Both the position numbers and the translations under genes were made by a program. The notes below the pieces were generated by a model. The model made no database searches, was not told the DNA's origin, and worked only from the letters and a program-made list of their open reading frames with translations. A DNA stretch of 64,000 bases from Pedobacter foliorum (lineage in GTDB: Bacteria; Bacteroidota; Bacteroidia; Sphingobacteriales; Sphingobacteriaceae). Location: positions 24,094 through 88,093 of the forward strand of contig NZ_JABSNU010000018.1 in assembly GCF_013266735.1 (NCBI RefSeq). Direction: 5' to 3'. Positions 1 through 9,410 of the stretch are shown here, piece by piece. Position 1 is the stretch's first letter. Every line of letters starts with the position of its first letter.

Positions 1-550
1 TAGTATCGCCAAGCTTATCAAATTCAAAGTTATGATTATGGTAACCTAACTGTAAGCCAGATTTTGCACATAACTCTGCTGCTTCGTTTAATCTTGCCGC
101 AACTCTTTTGTAACCATCAGCATCAGGTCTTAAAGATGCATCAAGATAAGGGCAGGTAAGGTACTCCATGTTCAGTGCAACCGCACCTTCAATCAGAGGC
201 TTAACTTCATCAAGGTTTCCACTTTTAATAAAGCCATCTAATCCGAAGTGACCACTAGGAGCTTTTAATCCATTAGCATCAAGCAAGGCTTTAAATGATT
301 TGGCATCCAAACCCCAATATCCTGCTTCAGCAGTATAACCATAAGTTTCAACTTCCTTGTATCCTGCTTTTGCCACTTTCTCTATTACACCTTTTACGTC
401 TTTAGGTAATAGATCTCTTAGCGTGTAAAGTTGTAAACCTATTGGATGAGCAGGTCCGGCAGGAGCACCACTGCAAGCAAAAGAAGGTAATAATGCAGCA
501 CCTGCTACAGCAATACCTGCCTGTTTAATAAAATTTCTTCTAGAATTCAT
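1..550 (-). CDS. Sugar phosphate isomerase/epimerase family protein, Tat-signalled (3' part beyond left edge)
   Basis: Only the first 183 codons are inside the window; the gene runs off the left edge. Translating from the ATG at 550 gives MNSRRNFIKQAG, a twin-arginine signal followed by a hydrophobic stretch and a Ser-Phe-Ala-Cys cleavage or lipidation region near residue 26. The mature part begins with IGLQLYTLRDLL, then KAGYKEVETYGY and YHNHNFEFDKLG, which is typical of periplasmic AP-endonuclease-type TIM barrels of the sugar phosphate isomerase/epimerase family. The gene is last in the visible operon, 10 nt after the Hyi-like gene. Related proteins act on 3-keto sugars or their elimination products; the exact reaction cannot be read from the sequence. 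Confidence 0.88.
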   Translation of the reverse strand, partial: MNSRRNFIKQAGIAVAGAALLPSFACSGAPAGPAHPIGLQLYTLRDLLPKDVKGVIEKVAKAGYKEVETYGYTAEAGYWGLDAKSFKALLDANGLKAPSGHFGLDGFIKSGNLDEVKPLIEGAVALNMEYLTCPYLDASLRPDADGYKRVAARLNEAAELCAKSGLQLGYHNHNFEFDKLGDT

Positions 551-560
551 AGTTTTTGAA

Positions 561-1442
561 TTATACGTCACAAATATTTACTGCTTCTCTTAACGATTTT
601 ATACCGTCTTTGTTTTTCGGGATAAATTCCTGAGCCAGGTATCCTTTAAAACCAGTTGCAACAATAGCTTTAATGACCGCAGGATAAAATAATTCCTGAG
701 TATCATCAATCTCATGTCTTCCCGGTACACCGGCGGTATGGTAATGAGAAATGTACTGATGGTTATTTTGTATAGTACTGATTACATTTCCCTCATCAAT
801 TTGCATGTGGTAAATATCGTAAAGTAATTTAAAGTTTTCAGAACCTAGTCTTTTGCAAAGTTCAACACCCCAAGGAGTATTGTCACATTGATAATCTTTA
901 TGGTCAACTTTACTGTTCAATAGTTCCATAACAACGATCACATTATGCTTTTCAGCAATGGGAAGTATTTGTTTTAAACCATCTACACAGTTTTTCCAAC
1001 CGGTCTCATTATCTTTTCCTCTGCGAGCTCCACTAAAGCAGATTAATTGCGAGTATCCTGCTTCAGCAACTCTTGGAATCATTTCAGAGTAGTTCTTAAT
1101 CAGTGTTTCATGAAATTTAGGATCATTCCATCCATCATCTATACTGATTTCTGCACCGTTGCACATAGCAGAATATAAACCATGTTTTTTTAGCGTAGGC
1201 CAATCTTTTGGCCCAACAATGTCTATGGCTTTAATTCCGATTTTTTTGGCTTCAATACATAAAGTATCAAGGTCGATATTGCCGAAGCACCAACGACAAA
1301 CAGAGTGGTTCACATTTCCTTTTAACATAGTTGACTGATATGGCTCAAGCGCAAAGGCCGGCAGAGCTGCCGAAACACCTAAAGCGGCGGTTCCGGCAAC
1401 AATATTCTTCAGTGCAGATCTCCTGCTTAATTCTGGTTCCAT
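561..1442 (-). CDS. Hydroxypyruvate isomerase-like TIM-barrel protein, Tat-signalled
   Basis: This 293-residue protein starts with a twin-arginine signal (SRRSALKNIVAG, residues 6-17) and a hydrophobic region ending at about residue 31 (ALPAFA). The rest is a xylose-isomerase-like TIM barrel of the Hyi family: VVMELLNSKVDH near residue 170 and YLAQEFIPK near the C terminus carry the two acidic metal-ligand positions usual in this fold, and HYHTAGVPGRHE resembles the hydroxypyruvate isomerase signature. It lies between the permease and the partial isomerase gene in the same operon. A periplasmic location and the company of 3-keto-sugar enzymes suggest isomerisation or hydration of an oxidised sugar, not hydroxypyruvate metabolism; that part is inference. 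Confidence 0.88.
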   Translation of the reverse strand: MEPELSRRSALKNIVAGTAALGVSAALPAFALEPYQSTMLKGNVNHSVCRWCFGNIDLDTLCIEAKKIGIKAIDIVGPKDWPTLKKHGLYSAMCNGAEISIDDGWNDPKFHETLIKNYSEMIPRVAEAGYSQLICFSGARRGKDNETGWKNCVDGLKQILPIAEKHNVIVVMELLNSKVDHKDYQCDNTPWGVELCKRLGSENFKLLYDIYHMQIDEGNVISTIQNNHQYISHYHTAGVPGRHEIDDTQELFYPAVIKAIVATGFKGYLAQEFIPKNKDGIKSLREAVNICDV

Positions 1443-1480
1443 TGTTTTAATTATCTAAGTTTTGATTTGGTTCAAATAGA

Positions 1481-2722
1481 TTAATGGGCAATTGCTTCCT
1501 CTTCAATTTTCTTTTTGTCATTGAAGGTTAAAGCAAACAATAAGAAAACTACCAATGCAATACCTGATGGGATTAGCCATACCATTTTCCAGTCGGCAGC
1601 ACCATTAGCACCTTTGTAGGTATCTGTAATCCAACCTGCAACTTCAAATCCGATAAGCATACCCACACCATATGTAGCTAAGGTAATTAATCCCTGAGCA
1701 GCACTTTTATATCTTTCACCAGCTTTTGAGTTGGTGTAGATCTGTCCTGATACAAAGAAGAAATCATAGCAAATACCGTGTAAAGCAATACCAATTAAGA
1801 TCATAAAGCTAAGCTCTCCTGCATTTCCGTAGGCAAATAACAAATACCTAACAGACCATGCAAGCATACCCACAAGGATAGTTTTCTTAAATCCGTATTT
1901 CTTAAAGAAGAAAGGAATTAGTAGTAAAAACAACGCTTCTGAAATCTGGCCTATAGCCATTTTACCTGTTGGTCCTTCAACACCGATATTAGATAAGAAA
2001 GGGTGCGCATTTTGATAATAGAATGCCAGAGGGATACAAATAAGGATAGCAGAAACGAAAAATATAGCAAAGTTTTTGTCCTTTAACAGTTTCAATGCGT
2101 CAAGACCTAAGATGTCACTGATTTTTACCTTTTCACCTGCAGCCACTTTTGGTGGAGTTTTAGGTAGCGTGAAACTAAATAAGCCTAAAGCTAATGAAGC
2201 AATACCAGCCATAAGGAATGTGTTTTTCAATAAACCTGCAGATAAAGCTTCAGGTGAATCCCAAACAAACAAATAACTAATAATTAATCCGGCAGCGATC
2301 CAGCCTATAGTTCCAAAGATTCTAATATTAGCAAACTCTTTTTCAGGATCTTTCATTTGATTAAATGAAACTGAATTTACCAAAGCAAGTGTTGGCATAT
2401 AAAGAATCATGTAGCCTAATACGTAAGGATAAAAAACAGAGATATCTGTAGCAGTATACATTTGATACATCAATGCAGCTCCAAGTAGGTGTAAAACACC
2501 AAGGATTTTTTCAGCATTAAAAAACCTATCAGCAATTAAGCCAATAATAAAAGGAGCTACAATAGCTCCCCATGATTGGGTAGAAAAAACAGCGGCAGTT
2601 TCTGAACCGGAAGCAGAAAGATTCTTGTCCAGAAAAGTACCTAAGGTAACAAACCATGATCCCCAGATAAAAAATTCCAGGAACATCATGATTGAAAGTT
2701 TGACACGATTAGTCGTATTCAT
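1481..2722 (-). CDS. MFS permease of the nucleoside:H+ symporter (NupG-like) family
   Basis: A 413-residue polytopic membrane protein with about 12 hydrophobic segments. The N terminus (KLSIMMFLEFFIWGSWFVTL) and the GLIADRFF loop after the second segment match the NupG/XapB branch of the major facilitator superfamily. Bacteroidota carry many members of this branch in sugar-catabolic clusters. Here the gene sits between the DUF1080 and Hyi-like genes, so the cargo is more likely a sugar or keto-sugar product moving from periplasm to cytoplasm than a nucleoside. Family placement is firm; substrate is inference. Confidence 0.87.
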   Translation of the reverse strand: MNTTNRVKLSIMMFLEFFIWGSWFVTLGTFLDKNLSASGSETAAVFSTQSWGAIVAPFIIGLIADRFFNAEKILGVLHLLGAALMYQMYTATDISVFYPYVLGYMILYMPTLALVNSVSFNQMKDPEKEFANIRIFGTIGWIAAGLIISYLFVWDSPEALSAGLLKNTFLMAGIASLALGLFSFTLPKTPPKVAAGEKVKISDILGLDALKLLKDKNFAIFFVSAILICIPLAFYYQNAHPFLSNIGVEGPTGKMAIGQISEALFLLLIPFFFKKYGFKKTILVGMLAWSVRYLLFAYGNAGELSFMILIGIALHGICYDFFFVSGQIYTNSKAGERYKSAAQGLITLATYGVGMLIGFEVAGWITDTYKGANGAADWKMVWLIPSGIALVVFLLFALTFNDKKKIEEEAIAH

Positions 2723-2754
2723 ATTGGGTTTTTGTTAATCTTTAAAAGTATAAA

Positions 2755-3450
2755 TTACAGTTCTTTAATCACAATGTTACGGTACCAAACAGCATCACCA
2801 TGATCCTGAAGTGCTATTTTTCCTGATTTGAAGGTTCCAAAACCGTCCCATCCACCAAATTTACTTTTTGATACCAGATTTTTCCAATTTTCATCCCAAA
2901 GCGTAGTAGTTACTACTTTAACGCCATTAAGCTTTAATTCAAGGGCTCCGTTGTTACTGATTACTTCAGCTGTATTCCATTCTCCAACAGGTTTTACCGG
3001 TTCAGAGCTACTTTTAACAAGATCATACAAATCTCCCGCTCTATGCTTGGTTATTTTTCCGTCCGGGTGACCGTCGTTATCTAAAACCTGCATTTCTAAA
3101 CCTGTACTGTAAGTAGCACCATATTTTTTAGGGTCTTCATGTACATAGAAAATAATACCGCTATTAGATTTCGGAGCTACCTTCCATTCCAGTTTTAAGT
3201 GAAAGTTACTGTATTCCTTATCCGTTACTAAATCACCCCCACCTTCATTTTCTCCTTTAGGATCAAAATGAAGTGTACCGTTTTCTATTTTCCATTTACT
3301 GCCGGCGGTTGTTTTTCCATATGTGTGCCATCCGGAAGTGGTTTTACCATCAAATAGCTTGGTAAAACCTTTTGTACCTTTTTGACTTTTCGTGCTACTG
3401 CAGCTCATTATTGTAGTTAAGATAAGCGCAGAGAAAATGTATTTTTTCAT
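2755..3450 (-). CDS. DUF1080 (3-keto-disaccharide hydrolase) lipoprotein
   Basis: A 231-residue lipoprotein: signal peptide MKKYIFSALILTTIMSC with the acylated cysteine at residue 17. The mature protein has the DUF1080/3-keto-disaccharide-hydrolase jelly-roll fold, recognisable by GFTKLFDGKTTSGWHTYG at its start, NFHLKLEWKV and GIIFYVHED in the middle, and WYRNIVIKEL at the end. Members of this family cleave the glycosidic bond of 3-keto-glycosides by hydrolysis or beta-elimination. Its neighbours are the enzymes needed to make such substrates (GMC dehydrogenase, cytochrome c, Gfo/Idh/MocA proteins), which supports that role here. It would act on the outer face of a membrane in the periplasm. 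Confidence 0.9.
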   Translation of the reverse strand: MKKYIFSALILTTIMSCSSTKSQKGTKGFTKLFDGKTTSGWHTYGKTTAGSKWKIENGTLHFDPKGENEGGGDLVTDKEYSNFHLKLEWKVAPKSNSGIIFYVHEDPKKYGATYSTGLEMQVLDNDGHPDGKITKHRAGDLYDLVKSSSEPVKPVGEWNTAEVISNNGALELKLNGVKVVTTTLWDENWKNLVSKSKFGGWDGFGTFKSGKIALQDHGDAVWYRNIVIKEL

Positions 3451-3477
3451 TATATGTTTTAAAATGTTCTTTATTTA

Positions 3478-4935
3478 TTATGCTCCCAATGTCCAGCCTT
3501 TGCGATATTCACGTTTCACGTATTGGTTCACATCATCCAGGTTAGTAACCTTCATCTGGTCATTATCCCAAAGTAATTTAATGTTACGACCAGGGTATGA
3601 GATTTTTCCTTCACTGTTTTTACGTTGAACATCAACACCACGAATAGCAAGATTTGCCATTAATAAAGCTTCAGTAAGTGGTCCTGCAATTTCAAAAGGA
3701 GAGCTTACTTCTTGTTTGCCATAACCGGCAATAGCAGCTTCAACCCATTGTTTGTAGTGACCATTTGCTCCACCTTGTACACGAGCAAATTTTTGTGCTA
3801 CCTTGATGTCTTTGTTTTTGGTTAATGGAAGTAATTTTGGATTTGCGCTATAAGTTTCGCACATCATTTTACCTTTTGTACCAACAAATAAGGTTCCGTT
3901 ACCTCCGTCTCCAAAGGTTTCGTTTGCCTGTAATTCTTCTGGTCTTTCAGGTTGAATACCACCATCCATCCAATGTACAGTAACATCACCCTTGGTTTTA
4001 GTCGTTTTAGGGAATTTTAAGGTTACATGGCTTGATGGAGGACAGCTATCAGGGAAATATCCTCTTTTAAACTCATCCACATATACAGAACCAACACTAG
4101 CTTGAACTTCGCTCGCATATTTTAAATTCAAAACACTGAACGGAGCTTCAAGCAAGTGGCAGCCCATATCACCAAGTGCACCAGTACCGTAATCCCACCA
4201 GCCACGCCAGTTAAACGGAACCAATTTATCTACATAGTCTTTGTATGGAGCAGTACCTAACCAAAGATCCCAATCAAGATCTGATGGTACCTGAGCTTTG
4301 TTAGCCGACCATGGAATACCCTGAGGCCATACCGGACGATCTGTCCATGCATAAACCGTGTGTACATCTCCAATCAATCCTGCATCATACCATTCTTTCA
4401 TTTGTCTGGGCCCATCGTTAGATGCACCCTGATTTCCCATTTGGGTAACCACTTTATATTTTTTGGCAGCAGCTGTTAAAGCTCTTGCCTCATAAATATC
4501 ATGAGTTAAGGGTTTTTGCACATACACATGCTTACCTAATTGCATCGCTGCAAGGGCAATAATGGCATGGTTATGATCTGGAGTAGAAACAGAAACAGCA
4601 TCAAAATTTTTAGCTTCTTTATCCATCAACTCACGCCAGTCTCTGTAATATTTAGCTTTAGGGAAAGCTTTTACACTTGCTGCAGCTCTTGAATCATGCA
4701 CGTCGCATAAGAAACCGATATCGGCCTTTCCGCTTTTTGCAAATTCAGCAATATCAGACTGACCTTTTCCGCCTGCACCAATTCCTGCTACAATTAACCT
4801 GTCGCTAGGAGCTAAAAATCCTTTTCCACCCAAAACATGACGCGGAACTATCATAAATGCAGAGGCAGCAATAGCTGATGTTTTTAGAAAACTACGTCTG
4901 TTTGTAGCATTCTGATCTTTTTTTGTTTCTTCCAT
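3478..4935 (-). CDS. Gfo/Idh/MocA family oxidoreductase, Tat-signalled (485 aa)
   Basis: The N terminus carries a twin-arginine signal (TNRRSFLKTSAIAASAF, residues 11-27), so this NAD(P)-type dehydrogenase is exported folded, probably with a tightly held cofactor. The Rossmann glycine motif GIGAGGKG is at residues 51-58 and the family Lys-Pro motif appears as VQKPLTHD. The C-terminal alpha/beta domain includes GALGDMGCHLLEAPF, typical of the long Bacteroidota subfamily. Exported relatives with bound NAD are known to oxidise or transfer hydride within sugars. In this operon it probably oxidises the C3 hydroxyl of a glycoside or reduces the keto product. Confidence 0.92.
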   Translation of the reverse strand: MEETKKDQNATNRRSFLKTSAIAASAFMIVPRHVLGGKGFLAPSDRLIVAGIGAGGKGQSDIAEFAKSGKADIGFLCDVHDSRAAASVKAFPKAKYYRDWRELMDKEAKNFDAVSVSTPDHNHAIIALAAMQLGKHVYVQKPLTHDIYEARALTAAAKKYKVVTQMGNQGASNDGPRQMKEWYDAGLIGDVHTVYAWTDRPVWPQGIPWSANKAQVPSDLDWDLWLGTAPYKDYVDKLVPFNWRGWWDYGTGALGDMGCHLLEAPFSVLNLKYASEVQASVGSVYVDEFKRGYFPDSCPPSSHVTLKFPKTTKTKGDVTVHWMDGGIQPERPEELQANETFGDGGNGTLFVGTKGKMMCETYSANPKLLPLTKNKDIKVAQKFARVQGGANGHYKQWVEAAIAGYGKQEVSSPFEIAGPLTEALLMANLAIRGVDVQRKNSEGKISYPGRNIKLLWDNDQMKVTNLDDVNQYVKREYRKGWTLGA

Positions 4936-4961
4936 GGTTCTATTTGGTTAGGTAGGTTGAA

Positions 4962-5450
4962 TTATTTTTTAAGTGATAAAATATATTTTACCATTTCTTT
5001 TGCATCGTCTTTACTCAATCCCGGGTGAGGAGTCATTGGAATTGCACCCCAAACACCTTGTCCACCAGCAATGATTTTATCAGCAAGGTGCTCAATGTTT
5101 TCGTCAGTTGCAGGGTATTTACCAGCAACGTTCACGTAAGCAGGACCAACAAGTTTTTGCGTTTTACTGTGACATGCTAAACAGTCAGATTTACCCAGTA
5201 GTGCTTCGCCCTTCATTTTTGCAGCTGGAGCAGCTGGTGCTTCAACAGCCGGAGCAGCTTCTTTTGTCTCAGTTGAAGCAGCCGGTGGTGCCTCAACAGT
5301 TACGGTTGCTTTTGCTGACGTGTCTGTTGTAGCATGCGTTGCAGTAGAAGCAGAATCTGCAGCTTTATTTGCAGCAGCTCTTTCTTCCGGACTTGCACAT
5401 GAGGCCATAAAGAGTGCTAAACAGCCTAAACCTAATAGTGTTCTTTTCAT
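4962..5450 (-). CDS. Lipoprotein c-type cytochrome (mono-haem)
   Basis: A 162-residue lipoprotein: signal peptide with acylated cysteine at residue 18 (FMASC), an Ala/Pro/Thr-rich linker at about residues 25-78, then a class I cytochrome c domain. The haem motif CLACH is at residues 90-94, followed by KLVGPAYVNVA as in the c551/c552 group, and Met139 in AIPMTPH is the likely sixth ligand. The lipid anchor and linker let the domain shuttle electrons near the membrane. In an operon with a GMC flavoprotein and a subunit-3-like protein it is the obvious electron acceptor of the sugar dehydrogenase, comparable to LacB of the Caulobacter LacABC system. Confidence 0.92.
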   Translation of the reverse strand: MKRTLLGLGCLALFMASCASPEERAAANKAADSASTATHATTDTSAKATVTVEAPPAASTETKEAAPAVEAPAAPAAKMKGEALLGKSDCLACHSKTQKLVGPAYVNVAGKYPATDENIEHLADKIIAGGQGVWGAIPMTPHPGLSKDDAKEMVKYILSLKK

Positions 5451-5466
5451 TGTTGTGTTGTATTAA

Positions 5467-6519
5467 TTATAAACCTAAAATTCTATTATTGAAGTCATCA
5501 TCACCTCCAGAAGCAGCGAAATCATCGAATGCTTTGTTGGTTACTTTAATGATATTCTTTTTAATGAATTCAGCACCTTCTCTGGCGCCAACTTCAGCAT
5601 CCTTAATGCAGCATTCCCATTCCATTACAGCCCATCCTTTGTAATCATACTGCGCAAGTTTACTAAATATGGTTTTGAAATCTACTTGTCCATCACCAGG
5701 AGAACGATACCTTCCGGCACGGTTTGCCCAGCTTTGGTAACCACCAAATGTTCCTTGTTTACCTGTAGCATTAAATTCAGAATCTTTAACATGGAATGCT
5801 TTTATACGCTCATGATAAAAATCGATATACTGGATATAATCAAGTTGTTGTAATACAAAGTGAGATGGATCGTAAAGTAAGCAGGCACGTGGGTGATTGT
5901 TTACTTTTTCAAGGAACATCTCATAAGTGATTCCATCAAAAAGATCTTCTCCCGGGTGTATTTCGTAACAAACATCTACACCACAAGTATCAAATTCATT
6001 TAATATTGGAGTCCACCTTTTTGCAAGCTCAGTAAAAGCAGCGTCTACTAATCCTTCCGGGCGTTGAGGCCATGGGTGGAACATATGCCATAGTAGTGAA
6101 CCACTAAAAGTAGCATGTGCATTTAAACCAAGATTTTGAGAAGCTTTTGCAGCATATTTTAATTGCTGCACAGCCCATTCAGTTCTAGCTTTAGGATTGT
6201 TTTTATACTGCTCAGGAGCAAAAGCATCAAAAGCAAGGTCATATGCCGGATGTACCGCAACTAACTGACCTTGTAAGTGAGTTGATAGTTCAGTGATTTC
6301 CAATCCGTATGATCTAACCTTTCCGGTTAATTCATCAGCATAGGTTTTGCTTTCTGCTGCTTTTTGAAGGTCAATAAACCTTGCGTCAAGCGTGGGTACC
6401 TGGATACCCTTAAAGCCTAAGCCAGCCGCCCACTCACAAATAGCATCTAAAGAATTAAATGGAGCCTCGTCACCAATAAATTGGGCAAGAAAAACTCCGG
6501 GGCCTTTAAGTGTCGTCAT
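5467..6519 (-). CDS. Sugar phosphate isomerase/epimerase family protein (350 aa, no signal peptide)
   Basis: This protein has no signal peptide and should be cytoplasmic, unlike the other two isomerase-like proteins of the operon. It begins MTTLKGPGVFLAQFIGDEAPF and has an AP-endonuclease-2-type TIM barrel: CYEIHPGEDLFDG, CLLYDPSHFVLQQ, AFHVKDSEF and WAVMEWECC supply the Glu, Asp, His and Glu positions that bind the divalent metal in this family. It starts 9 nt after the adjacent Gfo/Idh/MocA gene, and the two are commonly paired in Bacteroidota. The likely role is isomerisation or epimerisation of the sugar product after uptake; the exact substrate is unknown. Confidence 0.9.
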   Translation of the reverse strand: MTTLKGPGVFLAQFIGDEAPFNSLDAICEWAAGLGFKGIQVPTLDARFIDLQKAAESKTYADELTGKVRSYGLEITELSTHLQGQLVAVHPAYDLAFDAFAPEQYKNNPKARTEWAVQQLKYAAKASQNLGLNAHATFSGSLLWHMFHPWPQRPEGLVDAAFTELAKRWTPILNEFDTCGVDVCYEIHPGEDLFDGITYEMFLEKVNNHPRACLLYDPSHFVLQQLDYIQYIDFYHERIKAFHVKDSEFNATGKQGTFGGYQSWANRAGRYRSPGDGQVDFKTIFSKLAQYDYKGWAVMEWECCIKDAEVGAREGAEFIKKNIIKVTNKAFDDFAASGGDDDFNNRILGL

Positions 6520-6528
6520 GATGTTTCT

Positions 6529-7689
6529 TTATATTTTAAAATCCGACCATTTTTGATCTGACTGGCTAGAAGCCACTACGGTGTCAATAAATGCCATACC
6601 TCTTACACCATCTTCCACTTTAGGGAAATCAAGCATAGCTTCGGTAGGGGTTGTTCCATGAATTTTTGCAGAAACAGTTAATGCAAAATTTCTGTAGATA
6701 TTAGCAAATGCCTCTAAGTAACCTTCTGGGTGACCGCCCGGTACACGAGTGTTGTGTTTAGCTATATCAGAAAGGTAAGCCTGACCAGCACGATAAATTT
6801 GTGCAGGCTCGTTAAGCCATTTTAAAGTAAGGGTATTAGGTTCTTGTTGATTCCATTCTAAACCGCCTTTTTCACCATACACTCTAATTTTTAATGCATT
6901 TTCTTCACCTGCAGCAACCTGAGATGCAACCAATACACCATTTGCTCCATTGTCGAATTTAAGCAAAACGTTTCCATCATCATCAAGACCTCTGCCTTCA
7001 ACAACAATGTTCAAATCAGCACATAATTTAGTGATTTTAGCACCAGAAATATATTCAGCTAATTGAGCAGCGTGAGTACCTATATCACCCATGCAACCGC
7101 TTTTTCCACTTTTCTTAGGGTCTGTACGCCAAGCAGCGCCAGCATTTCCTTCTCTTTCAGTAAGTGTACTTAACCAACCTTGAGGATATTCAACTAATAC
7201 TTTTCTGATAGCACCTAGTTTTCCCTCTTTAACCATTTGTTTGGCTTGTTTTACCATAGGGTAGCCAGAGTAGGTATGAGTTAAGCATAAAATCAAACCT
7301 GTCTCTTCTACTTTTTGTTGAAGCAATTTAGCTTCTTCAAGAGATAAAGCGATTGGTTTTTCAATTACTACGTTAAACCCATGATCTAATGCCATCATTG
7401 CAGGAGCAAAGTGAGCAAAATTTGGGGTAACAATCGTTACAAAGTCAATACGTTTGTCGGCGGGCAATTTACTTTCCTTTTCAATCATCTCCTCAAAGTT
7501 CATATAAACCCTGTCTTCCGGTAGGAATAACATCTCGCCAGATTCTTTGGCGATTTCCGGGTTAATACTCAATGCTCCGCAGCAAAATTCTACCTGGCCG
7601 TCAATGTTAGCGGCAATACGATGAACTGCACCGATAAACGCGTCTTTACCGCCGCCTACCATGCCCATTCTAATTTTTCTTGTTTTCAT
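6529..7689 (-). CDS. Gfo/Idh/MocA family oxidoreductase, cytoplasmic (386 aa)
   Basis: A 386-residue NAD(P)-dependent sugar dehydrogenase without a signal peptide. The Rossmann motif is GMVGGGKDAFIGAVHR near the N terminus, and the catalytic-region motif is VVIEKPIALSLEEA near residue 110. The C-terminal half has SGCMGDIGTHAAQLAEYISG and a conserved HPEGYLEAFANIYRNF helix. The start ATG overlaps the stop of the upstream GMC gene by one base (TAATG), so translation is probably coupled. It probably reduces the 3-keto sugar back to a normal hexose after uptake, or oxidises a related sugar, together with the following isomerase. Confidence 0.92.
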   Translation of the reverse strand: MKTRKIRMGMVGGGKDAFIGAVHRIAANIDGQVEFCCGALSINPEIAKESGEMLFLPEDRVYMNFEEMIEKESKLPADKRIDFVTIVTPNFAHFAPAMMALDHGFNVVIEKPIALSLEEAKLLQQKVEETGLILCLTHTYSGYPMVKQAKQMVKEGKLGAIRKVLVEYPQGWLSTLTEREGNAGAAWRTDPKKSGKSGCMGDIGTHAAQLAEYISGAKITKLCADLNIVVEGRGLDDDGNVLLKFDNGANGVLVASQVAAGEENALKIRVYGEKGGLEWNQQEPNTLTLKWLNEPAQIYRAGQAYLSDIAKHNTRVPGGHPEGYLEAFANIYRNFALTVSAKIHGTTPTEAMLDFPKVEDGVRGMAFIDTVVASSQSDQKWSDFKI

Positions 7690-9392
7690 TAAATGTTACC
7701 TTTTTTTAATTCACTAACAGCAAAATCACAAGCTCTTGCTGTTAAAGCCATATATGTTAATGATGGATTCTGACATGCAGCTGAAGTCATGCAAGAACCG
7801 TCTGTTACAAATACATTTTTTACCTCATGCATCTGATTCCATTTGTTTAATACTGAAGTTTTTGGATCATGTCCCATACGGGCAGTTCCCATTTCGTGTA
7901 TAGCCATACCCGGAGCAGATCCATTGTCATAAGTGTTTACGTCTTTAATTCCTGATGCCTCAAGCATTTCTGCAGCATCATTCATCATGTCAACACGCAT
8001 TTTTTGTTCGTTATCTTTAAATTCGCAATCAATAGCCAATACAGGTTGACCCCATTTGTCTTTCTTGCTTTTGTCTATATATACACGGTTTTCGAAATAT
8101 GGAAGAGATTCGCCGAAACCTCCCAATCCCATGCTCCATGCACCAGGTGTAGTCATTTGATCTTTAAATTCTGCACCAAATGCCATTTCAGCAACATCGG
8201 CATGCCAGTTGCCTCTGCTTGCACCACCCTGATAACCAAAGCCCCTTACATAGTCACGTTTATCATTGCCCATGTTTCTATATCTAGGGATATAGATTCC
8301 ATTAGCCCTGCGTCCATAAGTGTATTTATCGTCAAAACCTTCCGCTCTTCCCGAAGCACCACAACGGAAGTGATGATCCATTAAGTTGTGGCCCAACTGT
8401 CCGCTGCCATTACCTAATCCTTCAGGGAATTCGGCAGATGTAGAGTTAAGTAATAGGAAAGTAGATCCTAAAGTAGATCCATTTACAAAAACGATCTTTG
8501 CAAAATATTCTATAGTTTCTTTTGTTTCAGAATCAATTACTACAACACCTTTTGCTTTTTGAGTTTCTTTATCATAGATAATGGTATTTACCAACGAGAA
8601 AGGACGTAAAGTGAGATTGCCTGTTGCCACCGCAGCAGGTAGGGTAGATGATTGAGTACTGAAATAAGCTCCAAACGGACAGCCTCTGCTACAAAGATCA
8701 CGGTATTGGCAAGATCCTCTTCCTCCATGAGGAACAGTTAAATTGGCTGTGCGGCCAATTGTCATGATTCTCGACTTTTTCCACTTATCTTCAATACGTT
8801 TCTTTACATCTTTCTCAACACAGTTCATCTCCATTGGAGGCAAAAAATGCCCGTCAGGTAATGCCGGCCAGCCCTCTACTTGTCCACTGATACCTGCAAA
8901 TTTCTCTACATAATCGTACCACGGAGCAAGGTCTTTATATCTGATAGGCCAGTCTACACCATGACCGTCTTTAAGGTTGTCTTCAAAGTTAAGGTCACTA
9001 AAACGATAGCTCTGTCTGCCCCACATTAATGACTTTCCACCTACGTGGAATCCACGGTACCAATCGAAACGTTTAATTTCTGTGTATGGGCATTCAAGGT
9101 CATTAACCCAATAGCTCTCATTAAATTCCGAGTATGGGTAATCTCTTTTTTGTACCGGATGTGTTTCTTTTTGCGCTTCCGTTATTCTGCCACGGTGTTC
9201 AAATTCCCATGGCTTTTTGGTAGCTGTAGTATAATCTTTTATGTGCTCAATGTTTCTTCCTCTTTCAAGTAATAAAACTTTTAAGCCCTTTTCTGTTAGT
9301 TCCTTTGCTGCCCAACCGCCGCTAATTCCCGATCCTACAACAATGGCATCATATGTATTATTAGCTGTCGCTTTAGTATTTAAATTGCTCAT
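7689..9392 (-). CDS. GMC family FAD-dependent sugar dehydrogenase with 3Fe-4S-type cysteine motif
   Basis: A 567-residue glucose-methanol-choline oxidoreductase. The FAD-binding motif VVGSGISGGWAAKEL lies at residues 18-32 and the C-terminal catalytic pair is seen as His499 (HEMGTARMG) and Asn542 (QNPSLTYMAL). Cys228, Cys234 and Cys238 form C-x5-C-x3-C, the spacing described for the 3Fe-4S cluster in FAD-glucose dehydrogenase alpha subunits. There is no signal peptide, yet the partner encoded just upstream has a Tat signal, so the folded flavoprotein is probably exported by hitchhiking. It corresponds to LacA of the Caulobacter glucoside 3-dehydrogenase system and should oxidise C3 of glucosides, passing electrons to cytochrome c. 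Confidence 0.93.
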   Translation of the reverse strand: MSNLNTKATANNTYDAIVVGSGISGGWAAKELTEKGLKVLLLERGRNIEHIKDYTTATKKPWEFEHRGRITEAQKETHPVQKRDYPYSEFNESYWVNDLECPYTEIKRFDWYRGFHVGGKSLMWGRQSYRFSDLNFEDNLKDGHGVDWPIRYKDLAPWYDYVEKFAGISGQVEGWPALPDGHFLPPMEMNCVEKDVKKRIEDKWKKSRIMTIGRTANLTVPHGGRGSCQYRDLCSRGCPFGAYFSTQSSTLPAAVATGNLTLRPFSLVNTIIYDKETQKAKGVVVIDSETKETIEYFAKIVFVNGSTLGSTFLLLNSTSAEFPEGLGNGSGQLGHNLMDHHFRCGASGRAEGFDDKYTYGRRANGIYIPRYRNMGNDKRDYVRGFGYQGGASRGNWHADVAEMAFGAEFKDQMTTPGAWSMGLGGFGESLPYFENRVYIDKSKKDKWGQPVLAIDCEFKDNEQKMRVDMMNDAAEMLEASGIKDVNTYDNGSAPGMAIHEMGTARMGHDPKTSVLNKWNQMHEVKNVFVTDGSCMTSAACQNPSLTYMALTARACDFAVSELKKGNI

Positions 9393-9410
9393 TTTAATGC
9401 TATAAAAGGT

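Noticed and set aside
1481..2722. Functional annotation as nucleoside transporter
   Set aside because: The family match is real, but the gene is embedded in a sugar operon without nucleoside genes, so the narrow label is not supported.
8004..8384. 126-codon plus-strand frame inside the GMC gene
   Set aside because: It is antisense to a well-conserved FAD dehydrogenase and shows no independent motif; a shadow frame.
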